DNA from: Chromera velia
Lineage: Eukaryota > Sar > Chromeraceae
Reading direction: 5' to 3'
NCBI GenBank assembly: GCA_018398765.1
Contig: JAHBMJ010000464.1
Coordinates: 4,321-47,159, forward strand
Length of the DNA stretch: 42,839 bases
Positions 1 through 12,000 of this stretch are shown here, one piece after another. The stretch's first letter is position 1; each line of letters begins with the position of its first letter. The notes beneath the pieces are model-generated. The model had not been told where the DNA came from, ran no database searches, and worked only from the letters and a program-made list of their open reading frames with translations. The position numbers and the translations under genes were made by a program.

Positions 1-340
1 AGAGAGAAAGAGAGAGAGAGAGAGAGAGAATATCTACGTAGATGGGTCGATAAGTAGATGGACAGAAGCAATATTCCTACATCCTAATGGATGGGAAGAT
101 GGACAGCCAGGGGAGGAAAGGGGGGTAGGGGGGTTGGAAGGATGGAAGAAGAAAGGACAGGGAGGACCAGAACAAGAGACATCAGAGAGTCACTGAAGCA
201 GCAAGAAAACCGGCATGCAGGGATGAAGACAAGGGAGCGATGAATGAAGAAAGCCAAAAAGGGGAATTGAAACCAACGAGAAAAGGCAGGAAGATCAAAA
301 ATTCAGGAAGGATACCGTTCACCCTCTCGGATTGACTCAC

Positions 341-595
341 CCCTCCACATGATGGACAGGTAAAAGACGGGAACCAAATTTTAAATTCAGAAGAACACTT
401 GGAGCACCGGGTAGAGGGCCCATTCCCGCCGCCTTCTCCTGCAGCCCCCGTGTGTGCAGCAGTGGGTGCAGCTGTGTTTGAATTCAATCCCATTCCCGTC
501 TGCAGCTGCGTGAACCCCTGCTGAGCTCTTCCCATCATCTGCGCTGCGGCAATTTTGGTGCCCAGCTGCCTTGTGTAGTCCTTCAACTGATCCAT
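341..595 (-). CDS. Exon of a small zinc-ribbon protein (partial gene)
   Basis: An ATG at 595 opens 85 codons that end at a good donor (GTGAGT from 340 downward). The rest of the gene lies to the left, mostly outside the window. The N-terminal half is helical and polar (starts MDQLKDYTRQLGTK), the middle is Ala/Gly/Thr-rich linker, and the end carries two CxxC knuckles (CSKC and CPSC) about 12 residues apart, which is the layout of a zinc ribbon. The family is not recognised. Further 5' exons are possible because nothing fixes the ATG except the open frame. Beyond 341 the frame continues only as intron-like sequence, so no stop can be given. Confidence 0.5.
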
Positions 596-1439
596 CTCGA
601 CTTGCTTGTCAAATGACGTACCGTACAGCTCTTTGGCCTATGCCGCTTTCTCGTGAACGGGGTCGATCAATCGCCTCTCCTCAGCAAGCAACGATAACAA
701 ATGTAAGCCTGCAGCAGAAGTTGTCTGCAAGTCCCAACAGACAGAAAAGGACTTTGATGAAAAATCGCTCAGTCTGCACGTCCAATTCTCAAGTAGACGG
801 GCGGTCGGATATCATCGTGTGGTGCTTCGTGCAAGAGGAAAGGAGACGGGACCGCCACATACACTTTGATCTGTTGCCATAGATCAGTCTTCCCTTCAAA
901 AGATTCGAGCAAAACAGGAGATTCTGAAGCTTTACACAGGTGAAATGAGTGTTCACAAGAGAGCTTCTATGTGTCGAATCTGTTCTGTGGCTGACAGACG
1001 ATGACAGAATGTGACACGATGTGACACACGTGCAGAAGATTGCAGGAACGTATCTGGATCGGTGCATGCATGATGCATGCACGACCGAATTGAATTTAAT
1101 AAGAGCCCCGGCATGCCCCATCATGCCCCGCATTGCCCCGCGGCCGCGGATGAGCCCCGCGCGGGCGGCCGCGGCTGGGCCAGCTAGGGCATGCAGTCGC
1201 GCGTGGCGCGTCAAAAGATCGATGCATGTCAAAAAGAGACTCTTTAAGAGCTCAAACGGTTAATTGTTCACGAAACAAGCGGTTGAAGATGGTTGAAGCG
1301 CTGGGAAGTTGGCATAGGAAGCTGGCAAGCTATTACCGCCGAACTGCATGCTGTATGTGTATATCAAACAGCCACATGAAAGCGGACTTTCGTTGTAAGC
1401 AGGTGGTACACAACAATCAATGTATTGGAGCAAGAGGGA
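596..1439. other. Spacer between divergent genes, with a GC-rich island
   Basis: I see no convincing exon here. The stretch 1105-1200 is very GC-rich (repeated GCCCCG and GCGGCCGCGG) and stands out from its surroundings. Two TGCATGCA octamers lie at 1063-1081. The stretch lies between the starts of the leftward zinc-ribbon exon and the rightward endonuclease ORF, so it may hold both promoters. Confidence 0.4.
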
Positions 1440-2429
1440 ATGACTTTGAGTTTGGGACGAAAATATGCAGTGAATGCCAATTTTTTCAATAATGGCCTTC
1501 ATTCTCCTGAGACCTGTTGGCTTTGGGGAGCATTCCTGACTGATGGATCTGCATCTCAACGAGGTCGCATTCGGTGGATGGTGAAGTATGCCGACTATCA
1601 GTGGTTGGAGCGTCTGAAGCGCGCTTTGGAGAGCACCCACCCGGTCTCGCTCGGCACGAAAAGTCCCAGAGGAAATTCCTTTCACCAGGCGGATTTGAAT
1701 GTGGTTTGCACGCAGCTGTGGAAGACCATGTGTGAGTTGCTGAGGAAGGAGTCGTGCGCGCCAGGATTTTCACCATCTCACAAGTGCAAGTACGTCCGTC
1801 TACCAGCACTTGACCTTCCTGTTGATCAGCACTACAATGCGCTTTTGCGGGGAGTATTTGAGGGGGACGGGAGCCTCGTTGCCCACAAGAGACACGCCAC
1901 GATGTCTCTCGAATTTGCAAGTAGCAACAGAGGCTTTGTAAGTGATGTGAGGGATGTGATCAACAAGCATGCTCTCTCAGGAGTACAGAAGGAGTTGTAT
2001 GGCTCCTTGATCGACTACAAGCTACCGGATGGAAAATCCTTCCACAGTTTGAGGTTCTATGATAGGGAGGTCTTAATGGACATCTGCGACTGGTTGTATC
2101 CAGCAGAGATGCACGAGTGCTCAACGTTGATGATGCCACGGAAGTTTAAAAGAGTTCGGTTTTTCCAGGACGTCTTCAGTGCCTGCAGCAAGCCGAACGT
2201 AGGGAGGATCAGCAGTAAATCTGATCGCCACGTACTGATGGACCAGATGATAAAGGACGAAAATACAGAGCAAGCCCGGCTACTTTTAGATCTAGTAAAG
2301 CAAGCATGTGACTACTGGGGACGCCAAAGAGGCCCCCTTGTGTCTGAGGAACTACACTTCAGGCCCAGTTTTATAGAGTTTGCAAGAAACTCAGTTTTGA
2401 ATCCTCGGGATTCCTTCGTGAGACGGTGA
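1440..2429 (+). CDS. LAGLIDADG homing-endonuclease-like protein, free-standing and intact
   Basis: The uninterrupted ORF is 329 aa from the ATG at 1440. The frame is open back to 1380, where an in-frame TGA closes it, so a short upstream extension from TTG at 1425 or from an exon is possible. The two halves each carry a LAGLIDADG-type helix: LWGAFLTDGS near residues 28-37 and LLRGVFEGDGSL near 135-146. The catalytic aspartate of each motif is present (D35 and D143). Between them are the features typical of the family: an N-terminal NANFF block before motif 1, an ADYQWLERLKRAL helix, and the basic loop leading into the second motif. Known members cut long DNA sites and spread self-splicing introns or inteins. 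Here I see no intein splice blocks and no host gene around the ORF. Base composition (about 50% GC) is that of a nuclear gene. The family is clear; activity is inferred only from the kept residues. Confidence 0.85.
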   Translation: MTLSLGRKYAVNANFFNNGLHSPETCWLWGAFLTDGSASQRGRIRWMVKYADYQWLERLKRALESTHPVSLGTKSPRGNSFHQADLNVVCTQLWKTMCELLRKESCAPGFSPSHKCKYVRLPALDLPVDQHYNALLRGVFEGDGSLVAHKRHATMSLEFASSNRGFVSDVRDVINKHALSGVQKELYGSLIDYKLPDGKSFHSLRFYDREVLMDICDWLYPAEMHECSTLMMPRKFKRVRFFQDVFSACSKPNVGRISSKSDRHVLMDQMIKDENTEQARLLLDLVKQACDYWGRQRGPLVSEELHFRPSFIEFARNSVLNPRDSFVRR

Positions 2430-3170
2430 TTCCACGCATAACTGTGCGTAGGAAGTTTAGCTCTAGGCGCCGCACATTAAAGGAAGAAGAAAAAATTACC
2501 CCCCCGACACTCAAAGCTGTTCTTGAAAATATTTTTCAAGATTGGATTTTTCAGCGATATCTAATTTCAAGTTAGGATTTTTGAGCGGCGGCACCGTTTC
2601 GTGCTATTTCGTGCCGCTAAAATTTATTCCACTGTACGCGTATGTGCCCTACTGTCGCGCTGCCTTTATGAAGCACCGCGCGGCCCCAGAAACCACGGCC
2701 CCGGCATACCTTTCTGCATGCAGGCGCGGTGTTTTTCTGAGGGCCCATCAGGCCGTGACGTGCAGGCTCAAATGGCAACTACGTAATACCTGAGAGGGCA
2801 GCGCAGTCACGCATGCTGCTCACTCAATCCGCGAATCATGCAACAGGTGTATCACGTGTTGTTCAGGTATATCACGTATACGAAATTTAAAAAATAAATC
2901 TGAATGTTCAGGAATCTGCACAGCAGAGAAAAAAAAAAAACCTGAACATTGGTCACTTTCTCTTGTCCATTCCTTTTTGATCCTCTCACCTTCTCTCTCA
3001 AACGTTGAGTTTCTGTTTCTGTTTTTATTGAACCTTCACACATCGAGCTTCCAGCTGACATCGCGTCACTGTCATAGACTGAGCGTCGCTGAGTGTCTTG
3101 TTTCCTCTCAGATGAGTGCTTCCTTCGAATTCGCATGTTGCTTGTTGAATCCCCCTTTCTTTCTGCAACC

Positions 3171-3618
3171 ATGCCTGCCAACCCGGCATTTCTCATGCAG
3201 CTGAACCGCACCTTGTAGAGCGCCATCCCAAACGCTGAGCGAAGACAAGACTTTGTGTCCCGCTTATCAGGAGAGGGTCCAGGAGAGCTGGGAATCTCTT
3301 TAAGGGAACTGGTTTCGCAGTTTGATCCAGAGAACCCGGTGGATTTGCAGGCCGTCGGTGTCAAGCGTGCGGTGGGCAGAGCAGCAAGAGATGCGCTGCT
3401 GCGGCAGTTTGCTGCCCCCCCCCCCCATAGTTGCTCCTGCTGCAGTCTCCCCTTCAGCTCCCATTACCCGTCCTAGTGCTCAAGCCCCCGCAGGTGCTCC
3501 GGCTGTAGTCCCCCCTTCAGCTCCCATTACCCCTCTCAGTACTCAGACCCCCGCAGTTGCTCCGGCTGCAGTCCCCGCTTCAGCTCCCATTACCCCTTCC
3601 AGTGCAACAGCAGCTTAA
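3171..3618 (+). pseudogene. Broken ORF inside the inverted-repeat element
   Basis: An ATG at 3171 starts a frame (MPANPAFLMQLNRTL) that meets TAG at 3216 and then stays open in the same frame through a helical, charged stretch (for example SLRELVSQFDPENPVDLQAV) to a run of C at about 3416-3426. Past the C run the coding-like frame shifts by one and continues as an Ala/Pro-rich tail of 21-residue repeats, ending with TAA at 3616. One stop and one homopolymer shift separate it from a protein of about 148 aa. It could be a relic of an element-borne gene or a captured host gene. I do not recognise the family, and the C run could be a sequencing error. Confidence 0.45.
3429..3610 (+). repeat. 63-bp tandem repeat, about 2.9 copies
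   Basis: CAGCTCCCATTACCC recurs at 3455, 3518 and 3581, a period of exactly 63 bp. In the + frame this gives a 21-residue Ala/Pro repeat (core PSAPITP). The period is a multiple of three, as expected if it once coded. Confidence 0.8.
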
Positions 3619-3734
3619 GTATCTAACCCCCGGGTCTCTCTACCTTGTGTGCCTGCCGTCTCCGTCAAAGGAGGCATTCGTTTATTTTTTCTTTCTTTTA
3701 TTCAAGAGAAAGTGTCACTAGTTTTTTTTTTAAG

Positions 3735-3940
3735 ACATACGCTCTGCTTGCGGCGTATAGCTTTTCAAGACATAGGCTCTCCTTGCGGCATAGCTTTTTA
3801 AGATATAGGCTCTGCTTGCGGCACAGCTTTTCAAGATATAAACCACGCCTGCGGCACAGCTTTTCAAGATATAGGCCACGCCTGTGGCGTGGCTTTTCAA
3901 GACATAGGCCGCACCTACGGCGCGGCCTTTCAAAAGTAGA
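3735..3940. repeat. 33-bp tandem hairpin repeat, six copies
   Basis: The block AGCTTTTCAAGA (with variants) recurs at 3759, 3792, 3825, 3858, 3891 and 3924, a period of exactly 33 bp. Between the blocks lies a GC-rich inverted repeat, perfect in copy 5 (GCCACGCC, TGT, GGCGTGGC). The array sits just inside the right end of the 2497-3988 element, where transposons often carry subterminal binding sites. Confidence 0.85.
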
Positions 3941-3988
3941 TTTTTGAGCGGCACAAAATTTCAAGTAGCCTTGAGTGTCAGGGGGGTA

Positions 3989-5169
3989 GAAAAAATTAGG
4001 TCTCCCCAACTTTTTTTTTTTCTTTTTTAAATTAAAAGTCAAAAATACATCCTATGCCCGGGAGGATACGTAAGTTTGAGAGTCGAAAATAATTTTTTTC
4101 CTTGTGAAAGCACTTCAAATAAAATAATAATAAAAAAAGAACAAAAAAAAATAGTCAGTCTTTTTTTCCCCCTATGTGCGGGGCTAGGTGCGGGCCACAA
4201 TGTGGCACCTAGACCTGCTTCGACATGCTTTTGTCCTCCTTCATGCTTTTTATAATCGTGAACGTTTTCCCATTCAAAAATGAAAAAAGGTTTAGATTGA
4301 AATTCATTAAATTGGGATATACAGAAGCCTCCTTTTTAAAGAAAATGGCTAGGCTCTGCAATTAAAAATAGAATAATAAATTAATTAAAGTCTTTAACTT
4401 TCATTTTTTCTATAGCATTTTTTCAGTTAAATTTATTTTTGTAGAGGGCCTCTAAAATTTTGTAGAGTTGCATCTAGAGTTACATGTGTAAAGATTTATA
4501 GAATTTGGTCAAAAACTTTCAACGAAAGTGAAGAGAAAAAACAAAGAATCTTAAATTTTTCATTTTATTATTATTTTTTTAAAGAATGCATGCAGGGTTC
4601 ATCCACCTTATAAAAAATCATTGAAATCATTCAATGGAAAATCCATGGGAAGTTGATAAGGAATTTTAGTAAAATCAAAAGGAAATCCTAGGAAAATCTC
4701 TATAATTTGATACTTACTCTTATGTACTTTTATGTGAATAGTGCCTTACACTGGTATGACACTTTATTTTTATAAGGTCAAACATATTCCTAAACACGAT
4801 CAAACCACTGGCTGCATCACTAGCATATAGCTGTCCAAAAATTAAGGTGAAAAAACATAAATTTGACATAGAATAAAAAAATAACAGTTGAAGTTTTATA
4901 ATTTGGATAAATATATGAATTTCATTCATTTTCTTCCCTAAACAGACCGATCATATAGATAACCCTACTAGTAAAACAAAAGTATCTCTTTAAATATCTA
5001 AAAAAAAAACTTAGAAATAGAGTCCTGCGATTTGTTCTAGGATTTGTTTTTATCTTGCTCGGCCTATCTGCTTTGAAGGTTTAAGTCATCGGACCATATG
5101 ACAGGCTTCGAGAGCCACGGTCTCAAGCATCAAGTCATGGTGCTAGTCATGGTGTCGCATGCATCTTTC
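3989..5169. other. AT-rich spacer, 3' side of the FKBP-TPR gene
   Basis: Long A and T runs and no supported exon on either strand. The FKBP-TPR gene ends at 5170 on the minus strand, so its 3' UTR and polyadenylation site should lie in the right-hand part of this stretch. Confidence 0.5.
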
Positions 5170-5723
5170 TCACCGAAAAATCCCTTTAAAAGCCTGCTTC
5201 TCCTTTCGATTTGCAACCTCGATTTTCTTCTGACAGCTCCGCACCAGCGCCTGCACGCAAAAAGCAGAAGAGAGCAAAAAGCAAATGAGCCCAGGTTGTC
5301 TCAATGCATTCTTTGCTTGGCTGGATGAGGTGAGCGTCCCCACACTATTCAAACGGCGCATGGGAGACATGCGGAAAAGCCAAGAGATGACGCACCCCCC
5401 AAAACGGCGAAATCATAGACAGGCTTCCCTTGTACGCTCGGGAAATAACCCCGCCACCTACCTACCTGTATTGACGGATCTTTACCGTCAATGGCAGCCG
5501 CTGCCTGTGCCGCCTCCAAAGCGTCATCCAGCCTCAGCAGCGCAAGCAGAGCTTTTGCTTTGCGAAACTGGCACTGCACATATGTCGTCAGCATCCAACG
5601 AACAAAAATTCCTGATACAGTTGCACGGACAGGCAACATATTCGGGAGCTTCGAAAGAAAAGTCGAAGAGTCACTCATTGGATTGCACAAAAGAGCAAGA
5701 ACGCATGGAAGGAAGGGCGAATC

Positions 5724-5785
<62 letters not shown>

Positions 5786-5829
5786 GGAGAGAGAGAGAGA
5801 GAGGGAGGGAGGGAGAGAGAGATACACAC

Positions 5830-5905
<76 letters not shown>

Positions 5906-6253
5906 GCACCTTCACGTTCCCAGGATCCCGACAGAGAACCGTCTCTGCATGATGCAGGGCGTCTCTGTCCCTCTGTCCGTGCAGCAGAAGCGAGTGCGAA
6001 AGATTCGAATGGACGTTCAAACTTGTGCATACCGCGTTGGTGACCTCCATCAGGTCTCCCCTGTCCCCTCCCTGCTGTCCGGGTCCTGTTCCCTCCTCCT
6101 CTCCCCGCACTGTCTTCGGACTGTCCTCTCCTACTGCACCCTCAGGGGTGTGCTCCTTTGTCTTTGCCCTTCCAGCTGCGAGTCTCCTAGACACCTCCTC
6201 AAGCACCCTCTCCGACAGGCCTTCATCGAGAGGTTCGGCATAGCTGCACACAT

Positions 6254-6317
<64 letters not shown>

Positions 6318-8405
6318 GGGTCGAAAGAAGGAAACAAAACGGGATGGAATACGAGAAAAACGGCAGATCAATCCTGCGCACACTCTTCAAACAGCACACA
6401 GTGCCCACAGACTGCCCAGGGAGCCCGCGTGCCACCGATTGGCTATTTTTTTTGCGCTGTCCACATGTCTTCACGATTGTTCGACTACTTGCTATCTCTC
6501 CCCCTTTCCTCTTTCTCCTCCCTTTTTGCCCTCTGACCTCCACTTTCCCAGTTCCTTTTCTCTCTCCCTGCCGGCCCTCCGAGGCCCTGCGTGGTCGTCC
6601 TTCGACAACAGCCGGTACACTTTCAGAAATCTGCACAGGAAGAGAAGACCAACTCAAGAGCAGAAGCCGGCTTTCGCGTGTCAAGAAGAAGAAGAAGAAG
6701 GCAGGCGCACAGAGCTGAAAAAGAAAGCCGGAGAGCTCAAGCAGAGGGACAGGCACTGGAACAAGCACACTTATATTTATAGAGAGACCAGGAAGAGGAA
6801 GACCAGTGCAAACAAAGAAAAAGAAATCAAATGAGGCAATTCAGAAAATGAAGACAGACCACGCACGCGGCTGATCCAAGACAGACACGCACGGGGACAC
6901 GGGAAGAGAGAAAGACACGGAGACAAACATACCGGCAAACGTCGAGTGCATTCGTGTACGCATCGATGGCCGCTGCGACTTTTCCTGCCTGCGAGGGCAG
7001 GAGAGAATGCAGCAGGGAAGAGAAAAGGACGGCCGCATAAGTAGCTGTCGACTCAGACGGCCGGCAGGTAGAAGGGCGAAGCTTTCCATCGGTCGGAAAA
7101 GCACAGATGGTCGGGCACAGGGACACTGGGACGTTGCAAACTTTCTGTACCGCTGTTCTGATGGATTTTGCAAAAAAACATTCAGACACGAGAACAACAA
7201 CACAGACAGGCCTACAGAAGCAGCCACTTGTCCGACCGACCTTCAGATACAGACTGCCCAGCTCCTTCCACCTCTCCGCCCTTTCCCTCTTTTCCTTTTC
7301 GTCTAGAGCCCAGATGTCCTTCATCTGCAACGGAGAAATCAGAAATTTACTTACAAGGATTGGATGGAACCGAGTGAGCAGCTCTCGTCAAAAGTGCTTT
7401 CAGATGCCATTGAATCCAATACGAAAATGGAGGGGAGAGAGAGATAGAGACAGAGACAGAGACAGAGAGAGAGAGCGAGAGAGAGAGAGAGAGAGAGCGT
7501 AAGAATTCACAATTCATGCTGTTACTGCCAAAGACCTGCATGCTCACCACACAAACCTCCTGACCTTGTCGGATATGTTCAAGAGCGTCACAGTCAATCG
7601 TCCCTCCTTTTCCTCCCCCCCGTGCCCGTTCTCCTCGTCCTTCTTGGAGTCCCCCCCCTCATTTACGGTTCCTCCCCCCCGCACAGTGGTACCTCCTTCA
7701 GCACCCTCTCCCCAACTCCATTCAACTTCCACTTCTTCCACCCCCCCCTTCTCCCAATGTTCAACCAGTGCCGCGTCCCTCTTCATCAGATACTCCTCGC
7801 TCGTCTCCTCCCCCCCCTTGTCAAATTCAATTTCCTCCCACACCCCCTTTTCTCCAGGAACCCACGCAGTCAGTCCCTTTGTCCCTCTTTCCTGCTGCCC
7901 CTTTTTGAAAGGATTCTGGGAGGAGGGCATCACTGTGTCTTCCTCCTGAAGCAGAGACAACGGAAAGGAGACGGCTGCTCGCTGCAGATGGCGGAGCGCT
8001 CCCACTGCCGTCTCCAGGAAGGTGGGGACAAAACCCAAACCCAGACTCCAAGACAGGACAGCTGCAAAACGCAGTCAGGGAGAAGCAAAGAGGATAAATG
8101 GTGCAACGAAAAAAGCACCCTCCGCATAGAGGCGGAATGAAAGCGGAAGGAAATGCAAAATCAAGAGATGCTCTCACGCCTCGATAGGGATCGAAATGAG
8201 ATGATCAACTTGCGAGTCGAGCGAACGTCAAAAAAAGGGGAAGGCATGACGGTAACTGTGTATGTGCGTGCATTCGATCGTGTGCAAACAAAGAAAGAAA
8301 GAAAGAAAGAAAGAAAGAAACTGTCAGATTCGTCGAACTTGAAAAGAGAGGAAGGAAGGAAGGCGGTCTTCTTCCACCGTCTCCTTCTCCCCCTCTCCAC
8401 GTCCC

Positions 8406-8473
<68 letters not shown>

Positions 8474-9024
8474 TACCTGTTGCAGCTAAAGACTCAGAGG
8501 GCCACATCCTGCCGAGGTCTCCCAGACCCCTCACTGCGGACAGAGAGGGGGAGGGGCCGTTGCCCCCACCCCCTTCCCCTGGGAGGATCCTTAAGGGAAG
8601 GGAGCGCAGGGAAGATGATGTTTTCGTGATCAACACTGAAGGCAGCAGGCGAGATGAAAAAGGCAGGCAGACAGACGGAGACGGGAAAACTTCCAGTGCC
8701 GAACACTTGGACGATTTCACATGTTAATGTACTCTTACAGTTTGGACAGAGAAAGTTGAAAAAGATTGACTCAAAAAAAAGGCGAAAGAGGAGAAAGAGG
8801 GGTGACCTGAAAGTTGAAAAAAGTTTCTTTGCGTGGTTTCGTGCATGCGGCGTGCGAACGCGTGTGTGTTTGTTTATGTTTGTGGAATGTTTGCGAAAGA
8901 AAGCAAGGACGGAAAGGAAAAGCTCGGAGGTGCAATTTCAAACACGGAAGGGGGGAACGCAGCGGCGGGCCAGTCCGGCTCCTTCTGTCTCATGTGCGTG
9001 TATACATCAGATTGTTCATGCACA

Positions 9025-9058
<34 letters not shown>

Positions 9059-12000
9059 CGTGTGTGTACAGATACACGAATTACCGGCGCACACGCCCGA
9101 AGAACGAGACTCACCGTGCACCACACAACCTTGCTCAGCCTCCACGAGGGCAGTCTTCCCTCTGGCTGCCTTTCTCTCCGTCTGAATTCGGACCTCGCAC
9201 AGTTTCTCATCCAGATTTCGCGGAGCTGCAAGACAAGAGAAGAAAAAAGAAAGAGGGGGGCGAACGGAAAGTCACAAAGGGACAAAAGTAGAAAGAAACC
9301 CAAAATAACGGGAAAGGGAAAGAAACCAAACCGGGCCCAGGGGTGCCCAGACACTCCACATGCAGGAAGGGTCTTCCTCATTTATTCCTTCGCTCACCTG
9401 CCTGCCTGTCTGTCCGGAAACTTTTGTCCTCAATGAACCTTCACTCCACTAGATTCAAAATTGAATGCTTCAGGGATTTCTTCACCCTTCGAGTGCGTCA
9501 CTTCAGATTTGCCCTACCCGTCTGAGTCTACTCATCGAGATATCAAGAAAGCTAAGAACAAAAAAAAAAAAAAAGCTAAGGGACCCGAGTAGGAAAGAAT
9601 CGGGAAACAGTGCTGCACGTCATGACCGTGAGAAAAGTTACAGAGAAAGTCGTATAGCGAGCGGTACAGATGTCGAAGGTGGGAGAGAAGTAGAGAAGAA
9701 AGCAATTGCTCGATGGGCAAAATAGACATGTAGGCAGGCAGATAGACAGATACACAAACAAAGGGATCCAGAAAGAAGAGAGAGAGATGGAGGAGAAAAA
9801 GGCAACCCTCCTTCCCCCTAGACTTACACCTCACTGTCCGAATGTCGGTCCTTCTGACCAGGCGAAGAAACAGCCTCAGATCTATTATCTCCTTCTCCTC
9901 AGCTCTGCACAGAAAGAACAGAACGAAGAGGCGACATGGAGTTGAGAAGAGAATCAGAGACCCACAAGGCGAGAGAGCGAACGAAGAACGAGGCTAGGAG
10001 CAAATGCGGCACCAATGTCAGATGCCTTGCAGATGAGGCGGCTTGTCGACTTGTCAGTCAGAAGACTGAGGGAGACGAAACACAAACCCTCGAGACCGCG
10101 AGGGAACATTTCGTGAGAGTCAGTATCAGCACATAACGCAGCGACAAGATCGTGGATTTCTTTTCTTTTCTCTCCTCCTCCAACGCGAATAAGAAAGCGA
10201 GTACACAGCCGTAACGTATGTTCTGCTCATCATATGCCAGGACGAATCGAATAAAGGCGTCGGTGTGAGTGCAGAAGGAAGAGGGTGCGTGAAAGCAGCA
10301 TAAAGGGGATCTATTGAGAAAACACAGGAAGCGCACTCACTCGCTCTTGCTCGCTGACTGCCTGACGGACTCACTGACTGTTGTTGCCCCCCCCCTTCAG
10401 ATCCCTCATGGTTCTGCCCCTCCACGCTCTCTCTCCTTCCCCCTTCCCCAGTCGACTGCTGCCCCTCCCGGATGATCACTCGTGCCTCCTCTCCCTCGGA
10501 CATCGCACATAAGGCATGGACCATCTGCTGACCTCCCAGAGAGTCTGCAGCGAGAGACAAAGAGAAAAGACATTCTCATCTCTCTTCCATACACAAACGC
10601 ACACAGAGAGGTAGACGGAGCTGGAGTAGGGAAAAAACAGAAAACGAAAAACGTCAGTCCCATATACGAAGGAAAAATACGTGAAAGCAACATCACTCCT
10701 AGCTGACAAAGCAACTCGAAGCAACACCGTCTCGGCAGTTGCGGGGAGCTGGACACGCACAACAAAATGCCAGACCCACAACGCAAAGTTGTGTGAAACA
10801 AACCAAGCAGGAAACGTGGAACAAATAAGTATGGCAGAAACGGTTTTTTACAGATGACCGACGGATGCCGACCTGCACTCACGGCGGTTTCTCTCCACTC
10901 AACGCTCCTGTTTGCCGCACGGGATCTGAGAGATGAAACGTCAGGTGCCCCGTTCCATTCTTCTTGGCAGTCTGCATTTTCTCTCTCGCACAAAGGAAGG
11001 ACACACACAGGAATAAGAGAGTGAAAAAGGGCTCTCGTAAGGCAGGGAAGCAGAAGTGCACGAAGTCGGGAGACTGCTCGAATGAATGACGATTGCACTG
11101 CACTTCCATTCTGAAAGAGACACAACAGAGAGACAGACTGAAAAGAAAAGACGCCAGTCACTTCACACTCTTCGGTTATTGCGATTCTCCCTATCAGATT
11201 CCATTGAGGCATCTCAGGCCCCTCTCAGGCAGCCGCTTGTGATATCCACACAACGGTATATGCTTGGAGGGCGACAGGTGGGAGCAGGGTGACAGGATCG
11301 GTCCGGGCAGTAGAAGAGAAGAAGTGGAATGAGTGGGTGTATGAAGGGAAGAAGAACAGCAAGAAGGACAAGTTTGAGGAAACCGGGAAGTATAACAAAA
11401 AGGGCGATGCGGAGGCAAAGCTCAACAGATTTCCTCACGTACATTGAATCACATCGCCAAGTCGGGGGAAGGTGCGGTGGTCCCCTGCAACAAGTCAATA
11501 TTCATAAGTGGAAGAATGAAAAGAAAAGAAAGCGTCCATAGGTGATGTCATCCTTCGAGTCCATTCAGTAAATGGATTTCATTTCAGATAGGAGGAGGAA
11601 AAGAATGTCCTCCCTCAGGCTGTCTGCGGGGAGTCCGGGTCCCTCCCGCTTCTTCACTCAGAAAGAGATGAGGGAGTTCTGCAGGGGGAAAGAGCGACAA
11701 GTTCAATGAGAAAGAAAGAAAGAAGGAGGGAGAGAGAAGGCGGGGGGGGAAAGAGAGGGTGGGGGGGGGGAAGAAAGAGCACAAGATCCCGTGCTTTGGA
11801 TGTCTGGTCGTCTACGTTTCTACCTTCCTTTCCTGAGCGACGAGAAGACGGAGGGGCAATTGCACCGTCACCCATCCACTCAACCTCCCGATCGGTGCAC
11901 CAAAAAAGGCAACGGGGCTCGTGCAGTTTTCCCTCAACAGAATCAAAGTGATACACTGAAAGATGGATGAATGAATATGCGGGTGGATACAGGTAATTGA

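Larger units (their letters stand above)
2497..3988. mobile_element. 1.49-kb DNA transposon-like element with inverted termini and 8-bp target duplication
   Basis: The left end TACCCCCCCGACACTCAA (2497 on) and the right end TTGAGTGTCAGGGGGGTA (3971-3988) are inverted copies, with a further match over AAGCT/AGGCT. The direct repeat GAAAAAAT flanks both ends exactly (2489-2496 and 3989-3996). This is the signature of a cut-and-paste insertion with 8-bp target duplication. The motif GATTTTTGAGCGGC also occurs near both ends in direct orientation. The interior has no recognisable transposase. It has a broken short gene (3171-3618), a 63-bp repeat and a 33-bp hairpin repeat array. The element is therefore non-autonomous or decayed. 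The superfamily is not certain. Confidence 0.7.

Noticed and set aside
1021-1263. Ala/Pro/Arg-rich ORF over the GC-rich island
   Set aside because: Its openness comes from GC-rich composition; the opposite strand is equally open.
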